Position numbers and translations under genes: made by a program
Shown here: one piece after another, positions 27,978 through 36,885 of the stretch
How positions within the stretch are numbered: the stretch's first letter is position 1
How the letters are laid out: each line of letters begins with the position of its first letter
Notes under the pieces: generated by a model
What the model saw: the letters and a program-made list of their open reading frames with translations, nothing else
Databases searched by the model: none
What the model was told of the DNA's origin: nothing
Source of the DNA: Bacteroidota bacterium
Lineage (GTDB): Bacteria; Bacteroidota; Bacteroidia; B-17B0; Aurantibacillaceae
DNA length: 64,000 nt
Direction: 5' to 3'
Assembly: GCA_016708845.1 (NCBI GenBank)
Contig: JADJFB010000004.1
Location: 1 to 64,000, forward strand

Positions 27978-28345
27978 TTAGGTTTCATCTTTCATTACCA
28001 ATAAGCTACCATGCTCTAAAATTAGGGAAGTACTATCTTTTGTTGCTTTATGTTTAAAGGCAAATTTACGTTCGGCACCAAAGGTAAACGATGCAATAGC
28101 TCCATTTTTTTGCAACATTTTTTCACTATCGCTATGCCAAGCCATGCCTTCATTTCCATCGTGGTATAAATTTAATAAGCAAGAATTGTAAGTGGCTTCC
28201 GTTTTTTCTTCCGTCAGTTGTTTAAGCGCCAGTAATTCTTTTGTCCACGGCAGGGCTTTTTTGGTAGTGTTGGAATACGTATAATCAAAATCCTTATCGC
28301 CATACCAAGCTACTTTACGATTGGTTAAAATATGTTTTCCAAAAA
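27978..28345 (-). CDS. AlkB-like 2OG-Fe(II) oxygenase, C-terminal part, with premature stop
   Basis: Contains the AlkB nucleotide-recognition segment YNSCLLNLYHDGNEGMAWH, with the iron ligands H and D in WHSDSEK, then SFTFGAERKFAFKHK and SLILEHGSLLVM. The frame ends with TAA at 27978-27980 after KDET. In frame beyond it is THWLHRLPPTTTIKRPRINL, then TFRTIME and a stop at 27894-27896. That tail has the third iron-ligand His and the 2-oxoglutarate-binding Arg residues, so the stop, in a place where CAA (Gln) would be natural, removes the active site. Family role: oxidative demethylation of alkylated DNA or RNA bases. Confidence 0.8.
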
Positions 28346-28497
28346 TCAATAGCTTCATCATTTTTCCATTCAATACTATTAAACAATTCATTAAAATAAT
28401 GATTGGCTTCCGCTTGCGTCATCACCGTTCCGTAATACAACACTGTGCCATCATAGGGTAAAAGGTTTGTTATTTGGTTATCGGAGAATAGATCCAT
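28315..28497 (-). CDS. AlkB-like oxygenase, N-terminal part
   Basis: First ~52 residues of the AlkB-like gene: MDLFSDNQITNLLPYDGTVL, YYGTVMTQAEANHYFNEL, EWKNDEAI. After this the sense moves to another frame (FGKHILTNRKVAWYGDKDF) at the A5/T5 run 28341-28345. The undisturbed protein would be about 201 residues (27894-28497), usual for the short bacterial AlkB homologues. It is divergent from the TPR/PP2C gene that starts at 28564. An AlkD-type repair glycosylase is encoded elsewhere in the window (53801-54508). Confidence 0.75.
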   Translation of the reverse strand: MDLFSDNQITNLLPYDGTVLYYGTVMTQAEANHYFNELFNSIEWKNDEAIDFWKTYFNQS

Positions 28498-28563
28498 GTC
28501 TACAAAACTAATAATAATGTTTGTGGCTGCCCTGTTTTTGAAAATTAATTGTATATTAGGTAT

Positions 28564-30693
28564 ATGAAAAAAATTATAGCTTTTAATTTATTTTTCTTTA
28601 CTCATTTTTTATGTTGTTATTCCCAAAACATCATCATTGATTCTTTACAACATGTTTTAAAAACAACAACTCAAGATTCAACGAAAGTAAATACTTACAA
28701 CCAACTGTTTTTGGAGTATGAATTTGAAGATGAGGTTAAGGCAAAGGATTATTTAGACAAAGCCTTAGCGCTAGCTCAAAAGACAAATTATAAAAAAGGA
28801 ATTGCTATTACTTACATGTATTACGGTTTTTTAGCAGATGATAAAAGTGATTTTTTTGACGCCTTAAAAAATTACAAATTATCTCTTAAAACATTTGAAT
28901 CAATAGGAAACAAAAAAGGAGAAGCCAATGTTTACAATAGCTTAGGAATGGTATTTTATATACAAGGTAATTATCCTGAAGCGTTAAAGCAGCATTTTGA
29001 AGCGCTTAAATTGAGAGAATCTATTGGAGATACAAAAGGGATAGCCGCTTCTTATGGCAATATTGGAAATGTTTATAACGACCAAGAGAATTATCCCTTA
29101 GCGTTGAAGAATTATTTTTCATGCTTAAAAATCATGCAAAGTATTGATAATAAAAAAGGTATTGCTACAACTTATAATAACATTGCTTTAGTTTACACGG
29201 AGCAAAAAAAATATGACGAGGCTTTAAAAAATCATTTTGAGGGATTAAAAATTAGGCAAGAGATAAACGACGAAAAAGGCGTCGCTGGTTCTTATAATAA
29301 TATTGGTTTAGTGTATTATAATCAAAATAATTATGAAGAGGCTTTGAAAAATTATTTTTTATCCTTAAAAATAAAAGAAGTGATTGAAGATGAACCGGGA
29401 ATTGCCGGAGTATATTGTAATATTGGCGAAATTTACGCTAAACAAAAACAATATCAAGAAGCTGAAACGTATTTAGAGAAAGCGAAAAAATTATCACAGC
29501 AAATTGGTTACCGCGAAAACTTGCGACAAACCTACAAGGCATTAACGGAGTTAAGTTACGCTAAAGGAAATTACAAAGAAGCCTATGAAAATCACATCTT
29601 ATTTGTTCAATACCGTGATAGTTTAAATAACGAACAAACTCGTGAAAAAACCATACAAAATCAAATGACTTATGATTTTGAAAAGAAAGATGCGATTGCA
29701 GCAGCAGAACATAAAAAAGAATTAGAAAATCAGCAAGAACTTGCCAACGAAAAAAGCCGTAAACAAAATTTATTAATTGCTTTTATTGTAACAGGTTTAG
29801 GTTTGGTATTGGTGTTTACTATTTTTATTTTTAGATCATTAAGCCTAACACAAAAACAAAAAAAGATTATTGAGTTGCAAAAAGACCATTCGGAACATCA
29901 ACGATTAATGGTTGAAGAAAAACAAAAAGACATTATTGATAGTATTAATTACGCTAAGCGAATTCAAGAAGCCCTTTTAAAAGAAGAGGATCATATTAGT
30001 GAACATTTGCCCGAACATTTTATTTTGTTTAAACCAAAAGATATTGTGAGTGGAGATTTTTATTGGGCTTTCGAAAAAAATGATTATTGGTATTTAGCTG
30101 CTGCTGATTGCACAGGACATGGCGTGCCAGGTGCGTTTATGAGTATGCTTGGCATTGCTTTTTTAAACGAAATTTCGGCAAGTGTTGAGGTGTTATCGCC
30201 AGCACAAATTTTAAATTTATTGAGAGATAAAATTGTGAAAGAACTTGGGCAAAAAGGGAAAGATGGAGAGAGTAAAGACGGTATGGATATTTCTTTAGCT
30301 TGTTACCACATGAAAACAAAACAACTGCAATGGTCGGGTGCAAATAATTCGCTCTATATTTTAAAGGCAAATGAAAATGCTATGCCTGAGCTTATTGAAG
30401 TCAAAGCAAATAAACAGCCCATTGGCTTTCATGAAGCGATGCAGCCATTTACAAATCATACAATAGCTTTAGAAAAAGGAGATAGTATTTATTTGTTTAC
30501 TGATGGTTTTGCCGATCAGTTTGGCGGACCTAAGGGCAAAAAATTTAAATATTCAAAACTAAAAGAGACTTTAATTGCAATAAACACGCAAGCCATGGAT
30601 CAACAAAAGGAGTTGTTGCACAATGAGTTTGAAAATTGGAAAACAAACCTTGAACAAACAGATGATGTGTGTGTAATTGGCGTGAGGGTTTAG
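28564..30693 (+). CDS. TPR-repeat membrane protein with SpoIIE-type PP2C phosphatase domain
   Basis: ATG 28564 opens a signal peptide (MKKIIAFNLFFFTHFLCCYS). About seven TPR motifs of 40 residues follow, repeatedly with KKGIATTYNNIALVY / YDEALKNHFEGLKIRQ patterns, then a coiled coil, a single membrane segment (LLIAFIVTGLGLVLVFTIFI, near residue 405) and a cytoplasmic PP2C domain: FKPKDIVSGDFYWA, DCTGHGVPGAFMSM, DGMDISLACYH, TDGFADQFGGPKGKKF and an intact terminal motif EQTDDVCVIGVRV. The topology implies periplasmic TPRs sensing a protein or ligand and signalling to the cytoplasmic phosphatase. It is intact, unlike the related gene at 23674-27737. A palindromic terminator follows at 30698. 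Confidence 0.88.
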   Translation: MKKIIAFNLFFFTHFLCCYSQNIIIDSLQHVLKTTTQDSTKVNTYNQLFLEYEFEDEVKAKDYLDKALALAQKTNYKKGIAITYMYYGFLADDKSDFFDALKNYKLSLKTFESIGNKKGEANVYNSLGMVFYIQGNYPEALKQHFEALKLRESIGDTKGIAASYGNIGNVYNDQENYPLALKNYFSCLKIMQSIDNKKGIATTYNNIALVYTEQKKYDEALKNHFEGLKIRQEINDEKGVAGSYNNIGLVYYNQNNYEEALKNYFLSLKIKEVIEDEPGIAGVYCNIGEIYAKQKQYQEAETYLEKAKKLSQQIGYRENLRQTYKALTELSYAKGNYKEAYENHILFVQYRDSLNNEQTREKTIQNQMTYDFEKKDAIAAAEHKKELENQQELANEKSRKQNLLIAFIVTGLGLVLVFTIFIFRSLSLTQKQKKIIELQKDHSEHQRLMVEEKQKDIIDSINYAKRIQEALLKEEDHISEHLPEHFILFKPKDIVSGDFYWAFEKNDYWYLAAADCTGHGVPGAFMSMLGIAFLNEISASVEVLSPAQILNLLRDKIVKELGQKGKDGESKDGMDISLACYHMKTKQLQWSGANNSLYILKANENAMPELIEVKANKQPIGFHEAMQPFTNHTIALEKGDSIYLFTDGFADQFGGPKGKKFKYSKLKETLIAINTQAMDQQKELLHNEFENWKTNLEQTDDVCVIGVRV

Positions 30694-30697
30694 TTTT

Positions 30698-30730
30698 ACA
30701 CCTGTCAGGTTTTTAAAACCAGACAGGTGT
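30698..30730. terminator. Palindromic hairpin between the convergent PP2C and XRE genes
   Basis: Outer arms ACACCTGTC / GACAGGTGT (9 bp) enclose GGTTTT / AAAACC, with only an A-A mismatch between, so the whole 33 bases fold. It lies between two convergent stops (30693 and 30739) and probably terminates both; the sequence also looks like a dispersed palindrome family. Confidence 0.7.
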
Positions 30731-30738
30731 TTCGAACG

Positions 30739-31113
30739 TTATTTCTTCCCAGCTCTTTTTTTAACTGCCACCTTCTTTTTTGGCAACTGTTCCTCAATGC
30801 GCTCAACGGCTTTGGTGAGTTTGAGGATGGCGTGAGCTAAATCGGCAACTTCAGATTTTGTGGCATAGCCGTATTCTCCTTTTGTTTCTTTAGCAGAACT
30901 TGATGGATTTTGTTCGTAGTAATTAAAAAAATCGTGATTTAAGACTTTGCTGATGGCTTGTAGTTGACCTGTATCAATGGTTTCTTTATCAAACACTTTA
31001 TAAGCACCATTTCGTGTTAAGTTGATGCTTTTAGCAAAATCTACAACACTGATAGGCATCTTGTCTAAAACTTCTTTGATTTTCTTTCCAATATGAATGC
31101 TTGCCTTTGCCAT
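30739..31113 (-). CDS. Small XRE-like DNA-binding protein next to the type III R-M genes
   Basis: 124 residues. The N-terminal part (residues 8-60) is a helix-turn-helix of XRE type: IGKKIKEVLDKMPISVVDFA, then KSINLTRNGAYKVFDKETID with TGQLQAISKVL. The C-terminal part has a short coiled coil (LAHAILKLTKAVERIEEQL) and a very basic tail (PKKKVAVKKRAGKK). It is divergent from mod with a 105-base spacer containing an inverted repeat on the mod promoter, so it is a good candidate repressor of the restriction system. Similar HTH proteins are common in Bacteroidota without R-M genes, so the link rests on position only. Confidence 0.75.
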   Translation of the reverse strand: MAKASIHIGKKIKEVLDKMPISVVDFAKSINLTRNGAYKVFDKETIDTGQLQAISKVLNHDFFNYYEQNPSSSAKETKGEYGYATKSEVADLAHAILKLTKAVERIEEQLPKKKVAVKKRAGKK

Positions 31114-31170
31114 TAAAGCAAAGTTGCTGCTTTCTGCTATATAATCGATTCCGACATAGTTTACTAAAAG

Positions 31171-31202
31171 TTGGCATAATGTATATAATTTGTATACATT
31201 TG
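31171..31202 (+). promoter_or_regulatory. Promoter of mod with overlapping operator-like inverted repeat
   Basis: TTG (31171-31173), 21-base spacer, TACATTTG (31195-31202); the box ends 17 bases before the ATG at 31219. The inverted repeat TGTATA-N7-TATACA (31180-31198) covers the spacer and half of the -7 box, where a bound dimer would block transcription. Confidence 0.75.
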
Positions 31203-31218
31203 GAATTCACAAAAAAGT

Positions 31219-32799
31219 ATGCCCACATTACATTGGATAGGAAAAGAAAAGGTGATTAACCATCACCTCGACGTGCCCTATCGTGTATTGGATCATCAGT
31301 ATACTTTTAATGGTGAACAAGAAAGAGGGAACAAAATTATCCACGGAGACAATCTTGAAGCACTAAAGGCTTTACTTCCCGAATATGAAGGAAAAATTAA
31401 ATGCATTTATATAGATCCCCCTTATAATACAGGTAACGAAAACTGGGTATATAATGATAATGTAAACGACCCAAAAATCAAAAAATGGTTAGGGCAAGTA
31501 GTTGGTAAAGAAGCAGAAGACTTAACACGCCACGATAAATGGTTGTGCATGATGTATCCTCGTTTAAAGTTGCTGCATAAATTATTGGCGGAGGATGGCG
31601 CTATTTTTATTTCAATTGATGACAATGAACAAGCTAATCTGAAATTAGTATGTGATGAAATTTTTGGAGGAGGGAATTTTTTAAATAATATTATTTGGCA
31701 GAAGAAATATACCCAAAGTAATGATGCTAAATATTTATCTGACACACATGATTTCATTTTATGCTATGCTAAGAAAAAACCTTTATTGCAAATTGGATTA
31801 TTTCCAAGAAACGATAAACAATTAGGTGCATATACAAACCCCGACAATGATATCAATGGGCCTTGGAAGGCAACCCCTCTTACGGTAAAATCTCCAAGTG
31901 ATGCTTATATCTATGAAATAGAAACTCCATCTGGAAGAAAAATATCCCCACCTGTAGGCAGGAGTTGGATGTATTCAAAGGAAAGGTTCCTACAAGACAT
32001 TAGAAATGGCTGTGTATGGTTTGGAAATAAAGGAGATAACGTACCTGCAAAAAAATCTTATTTAAGTGAGGTCAAGCAGGGTGTCACACCAAAAACAATA
32101 TGGCTTTATGATGAGGCTGGTCATAATCACGAAGCCAATCAACAAATTAAAGATATATTGCCTAGTCATTCTTTCGATAGTCCGAAACCGACAAGATTAG
32201 TCGAGTTAATTTTAAAGGTTGCAAAAGCTAATGAAAATTCCATCATACTCGATTCTTTTGCTGGCAGTGGAACAACTGCTCACGCCGTTTTAAACTTAAA
32301 TAAACAAGACGGAGGCAATCGCAAATTCATTTGCATTGAAATGGAAGACTACGCAGAAACCATTACAGCAGAGAGAGTAAAGAGAGTAATCAACGGCTAT
32401 GGAGATAAAGAAGGCACAGGAGGAAGTTTTGATTATTATGAATTAGGCCCTGCTTTATTTAATGGAGATAATGAGATTAACGAATTAGTGGGCGTTGAAA
32501 AATTACGTCAGTATATGTATTACACCGAAACGAAGTGTACCTTATCCGCCTCTGGAGGAGGTGTCCGTAGGACGGAGGAGGATAACGAGTATTTGTTGCG
32601 TAAACACAATGACACCGCTTACTATTTTTATTACGAGCAGGATATGGTCACCACCTTAAACCATGATTTTTTAAGTACCATCAAAACCAAAGCAGAGCAG
32701 TATGTGATTTATGCAGATAACTGTTTGTTGACGAAAGAATTTATGACCAAGCACCATATTATTTTCAAAAAAATTCCACGAGACATTACCAAATTTTAA
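31219..32799 (+). CDS. mod: Type III restriction-modification methyltransferase (Mod)
   Basis: DNA adenine-N6 methyltransferase that recognises and modifies the target for the type III system. The 526-residue protein has motif IV DPPYNTGNENWVYND at about residue 66 and motif I DSFAGSGTTAHAVLNL near 345; this order is that of beta-class type III Mod proteins. The region between them (about 150-330) is the target-recognition part. Near residues 441-456 it contains LSASGGGVRRTEED, encoded by a palindromic element at 32542-32585 that looks inserted in frame. The res gene follows three bases after the stop. Confidence 0.93.
   Translation: MPTLHWIGKEKVINHHLDVPYRVLDHQYTFNGEQERGNKIIHGDNLEALKALLPEYEGKIKCIYIDPPYNTGNENWVYNDNVNDPKIKKWLGQVVGKEAEDLTRHDKWLCMMYPRLKLLHKLLAEDGAIFISIDDNEQANLKLVCDEIFGGGNFLNNIIWQKKYTQSNDAKYLSDTHDFILCYAKKKPLLQIGLFPRNDKQLGAYTNPDNDINGPWKATPLTVKSPSDAYIYEIETPSGRKISPPVGRSWMYSKERFLQDIRNGCVWFGNKGDNVPAKKSYLSEVKQGVTPKTIWLYDEAGHNHEANQQIKDILPSHSFDSPKPTRLVELILKVAKANENSIILDSFAGSGTTAHAVLNLNKQDGGNRKFICIEMEDYAETITAERVKRVINGYGDKEGTGGSFDYYELGPALFNGDNEINELVGVEKLRQYMYYTETKCTLSASGGGVRRTEEDNEYLLRKHNDTAYYFYYEQDMVTTLNHDFLSTIKTKAEQYVIYADNCLLTKEFMTKHHIIFKKIPRDITKF
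32542..32585 (+). repeat. Palindromic element inserted in frame in mod
   Basis: Outer arms TTATCCGCCTC (32542-32552) and GAGGAGGATAA (32575-32585) pair at 10 of 11 positions. Inside lies a smaller palindrome TCCGT-AGG-ACGGA. G/C content is far above the flanks. The 44 bases are read as SASGGGVRRTEED without stops. I recall similar GGAGGAGG/TCCGTAGGACGGA elements between genes in other Bacteroidota, but could not verify this. Confidence 0.6.
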
Positions 32800-32802
32800 A
32801 AC

Positions 32803-35367
32803 ATGGAACTTAAGCCCTATCAACAGGAAGTCATCAATGATTTAAGTTTATTTTTAGAAACCATTCAGGAAACTAAAAATGTAGCAGATGCTTTTACTGA
32901 TTTTTGGACCATGCATCCAAAAACGCCATTGCAACCTTTTCCCGGAAAAGCCATTGAGCCTTACAAAAATAATATTCCGCAAGTACCTCATGTATGCGTA
33001 AAAGTACCAACAGCTGGCGGTAAAACATTTATTGCTTGTAATGCTATCAAAACTATTTTTGATGCCTTTCATTATGACAGAAAAAAAGCGGTGGTGTGGT
33101 TAGTGCCTTCTATTACCATTTTAGATCAAACCATTAAGAATTTAAAAAACACCAATCATCCTTACCGTCAAAAAATAAATTCACATTTTGGCAATAAGGT
33201 AGAAGTGTATGATAAACAAGCCTTATTACAAGGCAGTAGTTTTAACGCTACCAGTGTGCAAGAGCAGTTAAGCATTTTTGTATTAAGCTTTGATAGTTTA
33301 CGCGCTAAAAATAAAGAAGATAGAAAAGTATATCAAGAAAATGGTAATCTACAATCTTTTGGTACGATGTTGGGCAATGACGAAGACATTTCTTTAATGC
33401 GTGTGATACAAGTTTTGAATCCTGTATTGATTGTAGATGAAAGTCATAATGCGGAAAGTGATTTAAGTGTGGAGATGTTGACGAATTTGAATCCCTGCTT
33501 TATCTTGGATTTAACAGCAACGCCTCGTAAGAATAGTAACATTATTAGTTTTGTGGATGCCATGGCTTTGAAAAAAGAAAACATGGTAAAGTTGCCAGTG
33601 ATTGTTTACAATCATCAGGATAAAACAGAAGTAATTAATTCGGCTTTACAACTACAACGTAAATTAGAAGCCCAAGCAAAAGAAGAAGAAAAAAACGGAG
33701 GACGTTATATCCGACCAATAGTCTTGTTTCAGGCACAACCAAAAAACGCATCTGATAACACCACTTTTGAAAAACTAAAAGAAAAATTAATTGAATTAAA
33801 AATACCTGCCGAACAAATCAAAATCAAAACAGCTAACATCAACGAAATAAAAGATGTTGATTTAACGGCTAAAGATTGTCCTGTAAGATATATTATTACA
33901 GTTAATGCTTTAAAGGAAGGCTGGGATTGCCCTTTTGCTTATATCTTGGCATCATTAGCAGATAAATCTTCGGCGGTGGATGTAGAACAGATTTTGGGAC
34001 GTGTGTTGCGTCAGCCTTATGTGACTAAGCACAATTCTGCTTTATTAAATTTATGTTATGTGTTAACGGCTTCTTCAAAGTTTTTAGGTACGTTAGATAA
34101 TATTGTGAAAGGATTGAACAAAGCAGGGTTTAGTAGCAAAGATTTTAAAGTTGCGGAAACTGTTACTTCGACACCCTTCGACTCCGCTCAGGGTGACAAT
34201 AAAGTTTTAAATGAATTAACACAAACTCCACAGCTTGATTTTGAGGATAAAGAAGCGAGTGTAGTAGATGATATTGATGCCTCGAGAATTTCGGATATCA
34301 CTTTAGAAATTAAAGATGAACCTATTTTATTAGAGATAGAACAAACGGCTTTAAAACAAGAACAGGAATATGAAGAAACGATTCTTCAATTAGAATCCAC
34401 GCAAAGTATTTCTTTACCATCCGAATTACAATCGCTTGTGAAAACATACAAAATGAAAGAGGTGTTTGTGGAGCAGGCTTCACACATACAATTGCCGCAG
34501 TTTTTTATTAAAAAACCATCAGGCGAAATTTTTAGTGATGATGAACATTTACTAAACGAAGAAGATTTATTAGAAGGTTTTCAGTTAAGCAAATGCGATT
34601 CGAACATTGCTTTTGATAGCGTAACATCAGAATTATACAAAGTAGATTTAGATGAAACGAAAAGCGATTATACGCCAAGCTTTGTGAAATTAGATGGTGG
34701 TGTGAGAGATAAATTGATGGAATATATTTTAGATCCATCCAGAAAAGAAAGTCGAGCTAAAAACTTAACGGCTCAAATCATGGATATTATCGGCAATATG
34801 TATCCTATTACAGAGCAGGAGATAAAAAAATACGTTCTTAAATTAGTAGAGGATTTTACAGATGAACAGTACCATGATTTTTTAAATCACAATTATAGCT
34901 ACACCTCTAAAATTAAAGAAAAAATAAAACAATTGTCGGCAGTATATGCTGAACAACAATTCAGAAATTTTTTAGATACTGATAAAATTTTCATGAAGCC
35001 TATTTATAGTTTTCAAAAAGAAATCGCTCCAGGCAATACTAGTAAAGATATTACCAAATCGCTTTATGAAAAAGAGGCTGAGATGAATGGCTTTGAAGAG
35101 AAGGTTATTAATGAAATTGCCAACTTACCTAATATTGCTTTCTGGACAAGAAATATTTCTAAAAAACAGTTTAAAATAAATGCTTTCCAAAATCATTATC
35201 CCGATTTTATTATTCACACCAAAAATAATAAAACCATTGTATTAGAAATTAAAGGTGATGATAGAGATAATTCTGACAGTGAAGTAAAAATTCGATTAGG
35301 TAAAGCTTGGGAACACAAATCAGGAAACAACTTTAAATATTTTATGGTATTTGATAAAAAGAGGTGA
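32803..35367 (+). CDS. res: Type III restriction enzyme subunit (Res), 3' end frameshifted
   Basis: ATP-dependent translocase and endonuclease that cuts unmodified DNA together with Mod. The 854 residues include a superfamily 2 helicase core: Walker A VPTAGGKTFIA (residues 66-76), Walker B VDESHN near 210, DLTATPRK, and motif VI VEQILGRVLRQP near 400. The C-terminal nuclease is of PD-(D/E)xK type (YPDFII then VLEIKGDD, about 798-820). Near residues 457-466 TPFDSAQGDN is encoded by a dispersed repeat (34176-34198). The stop at 35365 follows DKKR; adding one A to the A5 run at 35356-35360 gives KKEVTDAHKLDDFLKLIREM and a stop at 35415-35417, probably the true end. Confidence 0.9.
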   Translation: MELKPYQQEVINDLSLFLETIQETKNVADAFTDFWTMHPKTPLQPFPGKAIEPYKNNIPQVPHVCVKVPTAGGKTFIACNAIKTIFDAFHYDRKKAVVWLVPSITILDQTIKNLKNTNHPYRQKINSHFGNKVEVYDKQALLQGSSFNATSVQEQLSIFVLSFDSLRAKNKEDRKVYQENGNLQSFGTMLGNDEDISLMRVIQVLNPVLIVDESHNAESDLSVEMLTNLNPCFILDLTATPRKNSNIISFVDAMALKKENMVKLPVIVYNHQDKTEVINSALQLQRKLEAQAKEEEKNGGRYIRPIVLFQAQPKNASDNTTFEKLKEKLIELKIPAEQIKIKTANINEIKDVDLTAKDCPVRYIITVNALKEGWDCPFAYILASLADKSSAVDVEQILGRVLRQPYVTKHNSALLNLCYVLTASSKFLGTLDNIVKGLNKAGFSSKDFKVAETVTSTPFDSAQGDNKVLNELTQTPQLDFEDKEASVVDDIDASRISDITLEIKDEPILLEIEQTALKQEQEYEETILQLESTQSISLPSELQSLVKTYKMKEVFVEQASHIQLPQFFIKKPSGEIFSDDEHLLNEEDLLEGFQLSKCDSNIAFDSVTSELYKVDLDETKSDYTPSFVKLDGGVRDKLMEYILDPSRKESRAKNLTAQIMDIIGNMYPITEQEIKKYVLKLVEDFTDEQYHDFLNHNYSYTSKIKEKIKQLSAVYAEQQFRNFLDTDKIFMKPIYSFQKEIAPGNTSKDITKSLYEKEAEMNGFEEKVINEIANLPNIAFWTRNISKKQFKINAFQNHYPDFIIHTKNNKTIVLEIKGDDRDNSDSEVKIRLGKAWEHKSGNNFKYFMVFDKKR
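34176..34198 (+). repeat. Dispersed 23-bp repeat inside res (copy 1)
   Basis: CTTCGACTCCGCTCAGGGTG plus ACA. It is identical at 22 of 23 positions to the inverted copy at 50855-50877, which lies between genes. In res it is read in frame as part of PFDSAQGD, with no disruption of the frame. Confidence 0.7.
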
Positions 35368-35568
35368 CTGATGCTCATAAATTGGATGACTTTTTAAAGT
35401 TGATTAGAGAAATGTAAAAACAAAGTCACCTGTCATTATTTAAAACCTAACAAGCACAAATGATTACATAATTTACATTTCTCACACACTTTATTTAAAT
35501 ATCACATCTTTTTAGGGGGCAAACAATTTTTAATGCTAACTTACGTTTTCATTAGAGGTACTCTTTTT

Positions 35569-36885
35569 ATGTCAGAAATCACTTCAGTCAATTTAAATAA
35601 CAGAATTCAAGCCATGGATGTGATGCGCGGCGTTGCCGTGTTGGGTATTTTATTAATGAATATTCCAGGTTTTGCTACTCATGCGTTTTTCCTATTTTGG
35701 AGCGATGCTTTGAGAGGTGAAACAACAACTAATGGCATTGTTTTTCAAACTAGTGTGATATTGTTTGATGGAAAAATGAGAGGTTTATTTACTCTTTTAT
35801 TTGGTGCGGGCTTAATGTTGTTTATCGAAAATAAAAATGATAATTCTTTACGCGTAGCAGATTTATATTTTAAACGAATGACGTGGATGATTTTGTTTGG
35901 TTTAGTAGATGCCTATATATTGTTGTGGGGAGGAGATGTATTATATGAATATGCCATGTGTGGAATTTTTGCATTTGCTTTTCGCACCATGAAACCTCGT
36001 AATTTATTGTTAATGTCATTACTAATTTTATCGGTTACAATATATGTTAGCGGCAGTCCTTTTTTAGATCGGAAAGAGACATACTTGGAATATAAAGCGG
36101 CGGAGAAATTATTAAAAGAGAACAAAGCACTTAGTGAGGAGCAGCAAACGGCTTATGATGGTTTTAAAGAAACATTAGGAACCTTTTTACCATTTTCTAA
36201 AAACCATATCCACAATGTTACGGAAGACATTTATAAAAGGGAAATAAAAATGAAATCGGATTACCCTACTATTTTTTCACAAAATGCTGAGGAAATAATG
36301 CCTTATCATACTCAAAATTTTTTTATGGAGATGTGGGAGTCGTTTGCTACTATTTTATTAGGCATGGCTCTATTTAAATTTGGATTTTTTCAAGGAAGAA
36401 TTCATGTTAACGTTTACAGAGGGCTTGTATTTATTGGAATCCCTATTGGAATTATATTGTGTGGAATGTCAGTATTAAATATGGTATATACACAATCTGA
36501 ATTAATACAAGCCTTAGAAACTAGAATTTTTAGTATTAATCATATTGGTGGTGTAGGACGAATTGTTTTAACAGTGAGTTATGCCTCTGCTATATTGCTA
36601 TTATGCAGAGTTAATTGGTTAAAATCATTTTTAACTTTGTTTGCTAATGTTGGGCGCATGGCATTAACTAACTATATCATGCAGACTATTTTATGTTCCT
36701 TGTACTTTTTTGGTTTTGGATTAAATCATTATGGAGAGTATGATGCCAAAGGGTTGTTACTATTTGTTGTATGTATATGGATTATCCAAATTACATATTC
36801 CACTATTTATCTTCGCTTCTTTAAAATGGGTCCTTTAGAATGGCTTTGGAAACGATTGACTTACGGTAAAGATTTTAAAATTTAA
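35569..36885 (+). CDS. DUF418 family membrane protein (YeiB-like)
   Basis: About 438 residues with 9-10 hydrophobic segments. It begins NRIQAMDVMRGVAVLGILLM and ends in the DUF418 domain with the typical GRMALTNYIMQTILCSLYFF (residues ~360) and FKMGPLEWLWKRLTYG at the C terminus. DUF418 proteins are uncharacterised inner-membrane proteins, sometimes compared with acyltransferase-3 proteins. An alternative ATG at 35533 would add 12 residues; I prefer 35569 because MSEITSVN directly precedes the conserved start. Its stop overlaps the stop of the convergent uspA-type gene by four bases. Confidence 0.85.
   Translation: MSEITSVNLNNRIQAMDVMRGVAVLGILLMNIPGFATHAFFLFWSDALRGETTTNGIVFQTSVILFDGKMRGLFTLLFGAGLMLFIENKNDNSLRVADLYFKRMTWMILFGLVDAYILLWGGDVLYEYAMCGIFAFAFRTMKPRNLLLMSLLILSVTIYVSGSPFLDRKETYLEYKAAEKLLKENKALSEEQQTAYDGFKETLGTFLPFSKNHIHNVTEDIYKREIKMKSDYPTIFSQNAEEIMPYHTQNFFMEMWESFATILLGMALFKFGFFQGRIHVNVYRGLVFIGIPIGIILCGMSVLNMVYTQSELIQALETRIFSINHIGGVGRIVLTVSYASAILLLCRVNWLKSFLTLFANVGRMALTNYIMQTILCSLYFFGFGLNHYGEYDAKGLLLFVVCIWIIQITYSTIYLRFFKMGPLEWLWKRLTYGKDFKI

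Noticed and set aside
120..27980. Stop-codon recoding (TAG and TAA read as amino acids)
   Set aside because: The three nonsense sites use two different stops, while the same codons end many intact genes in the window; no suppressor tRNA is visible.
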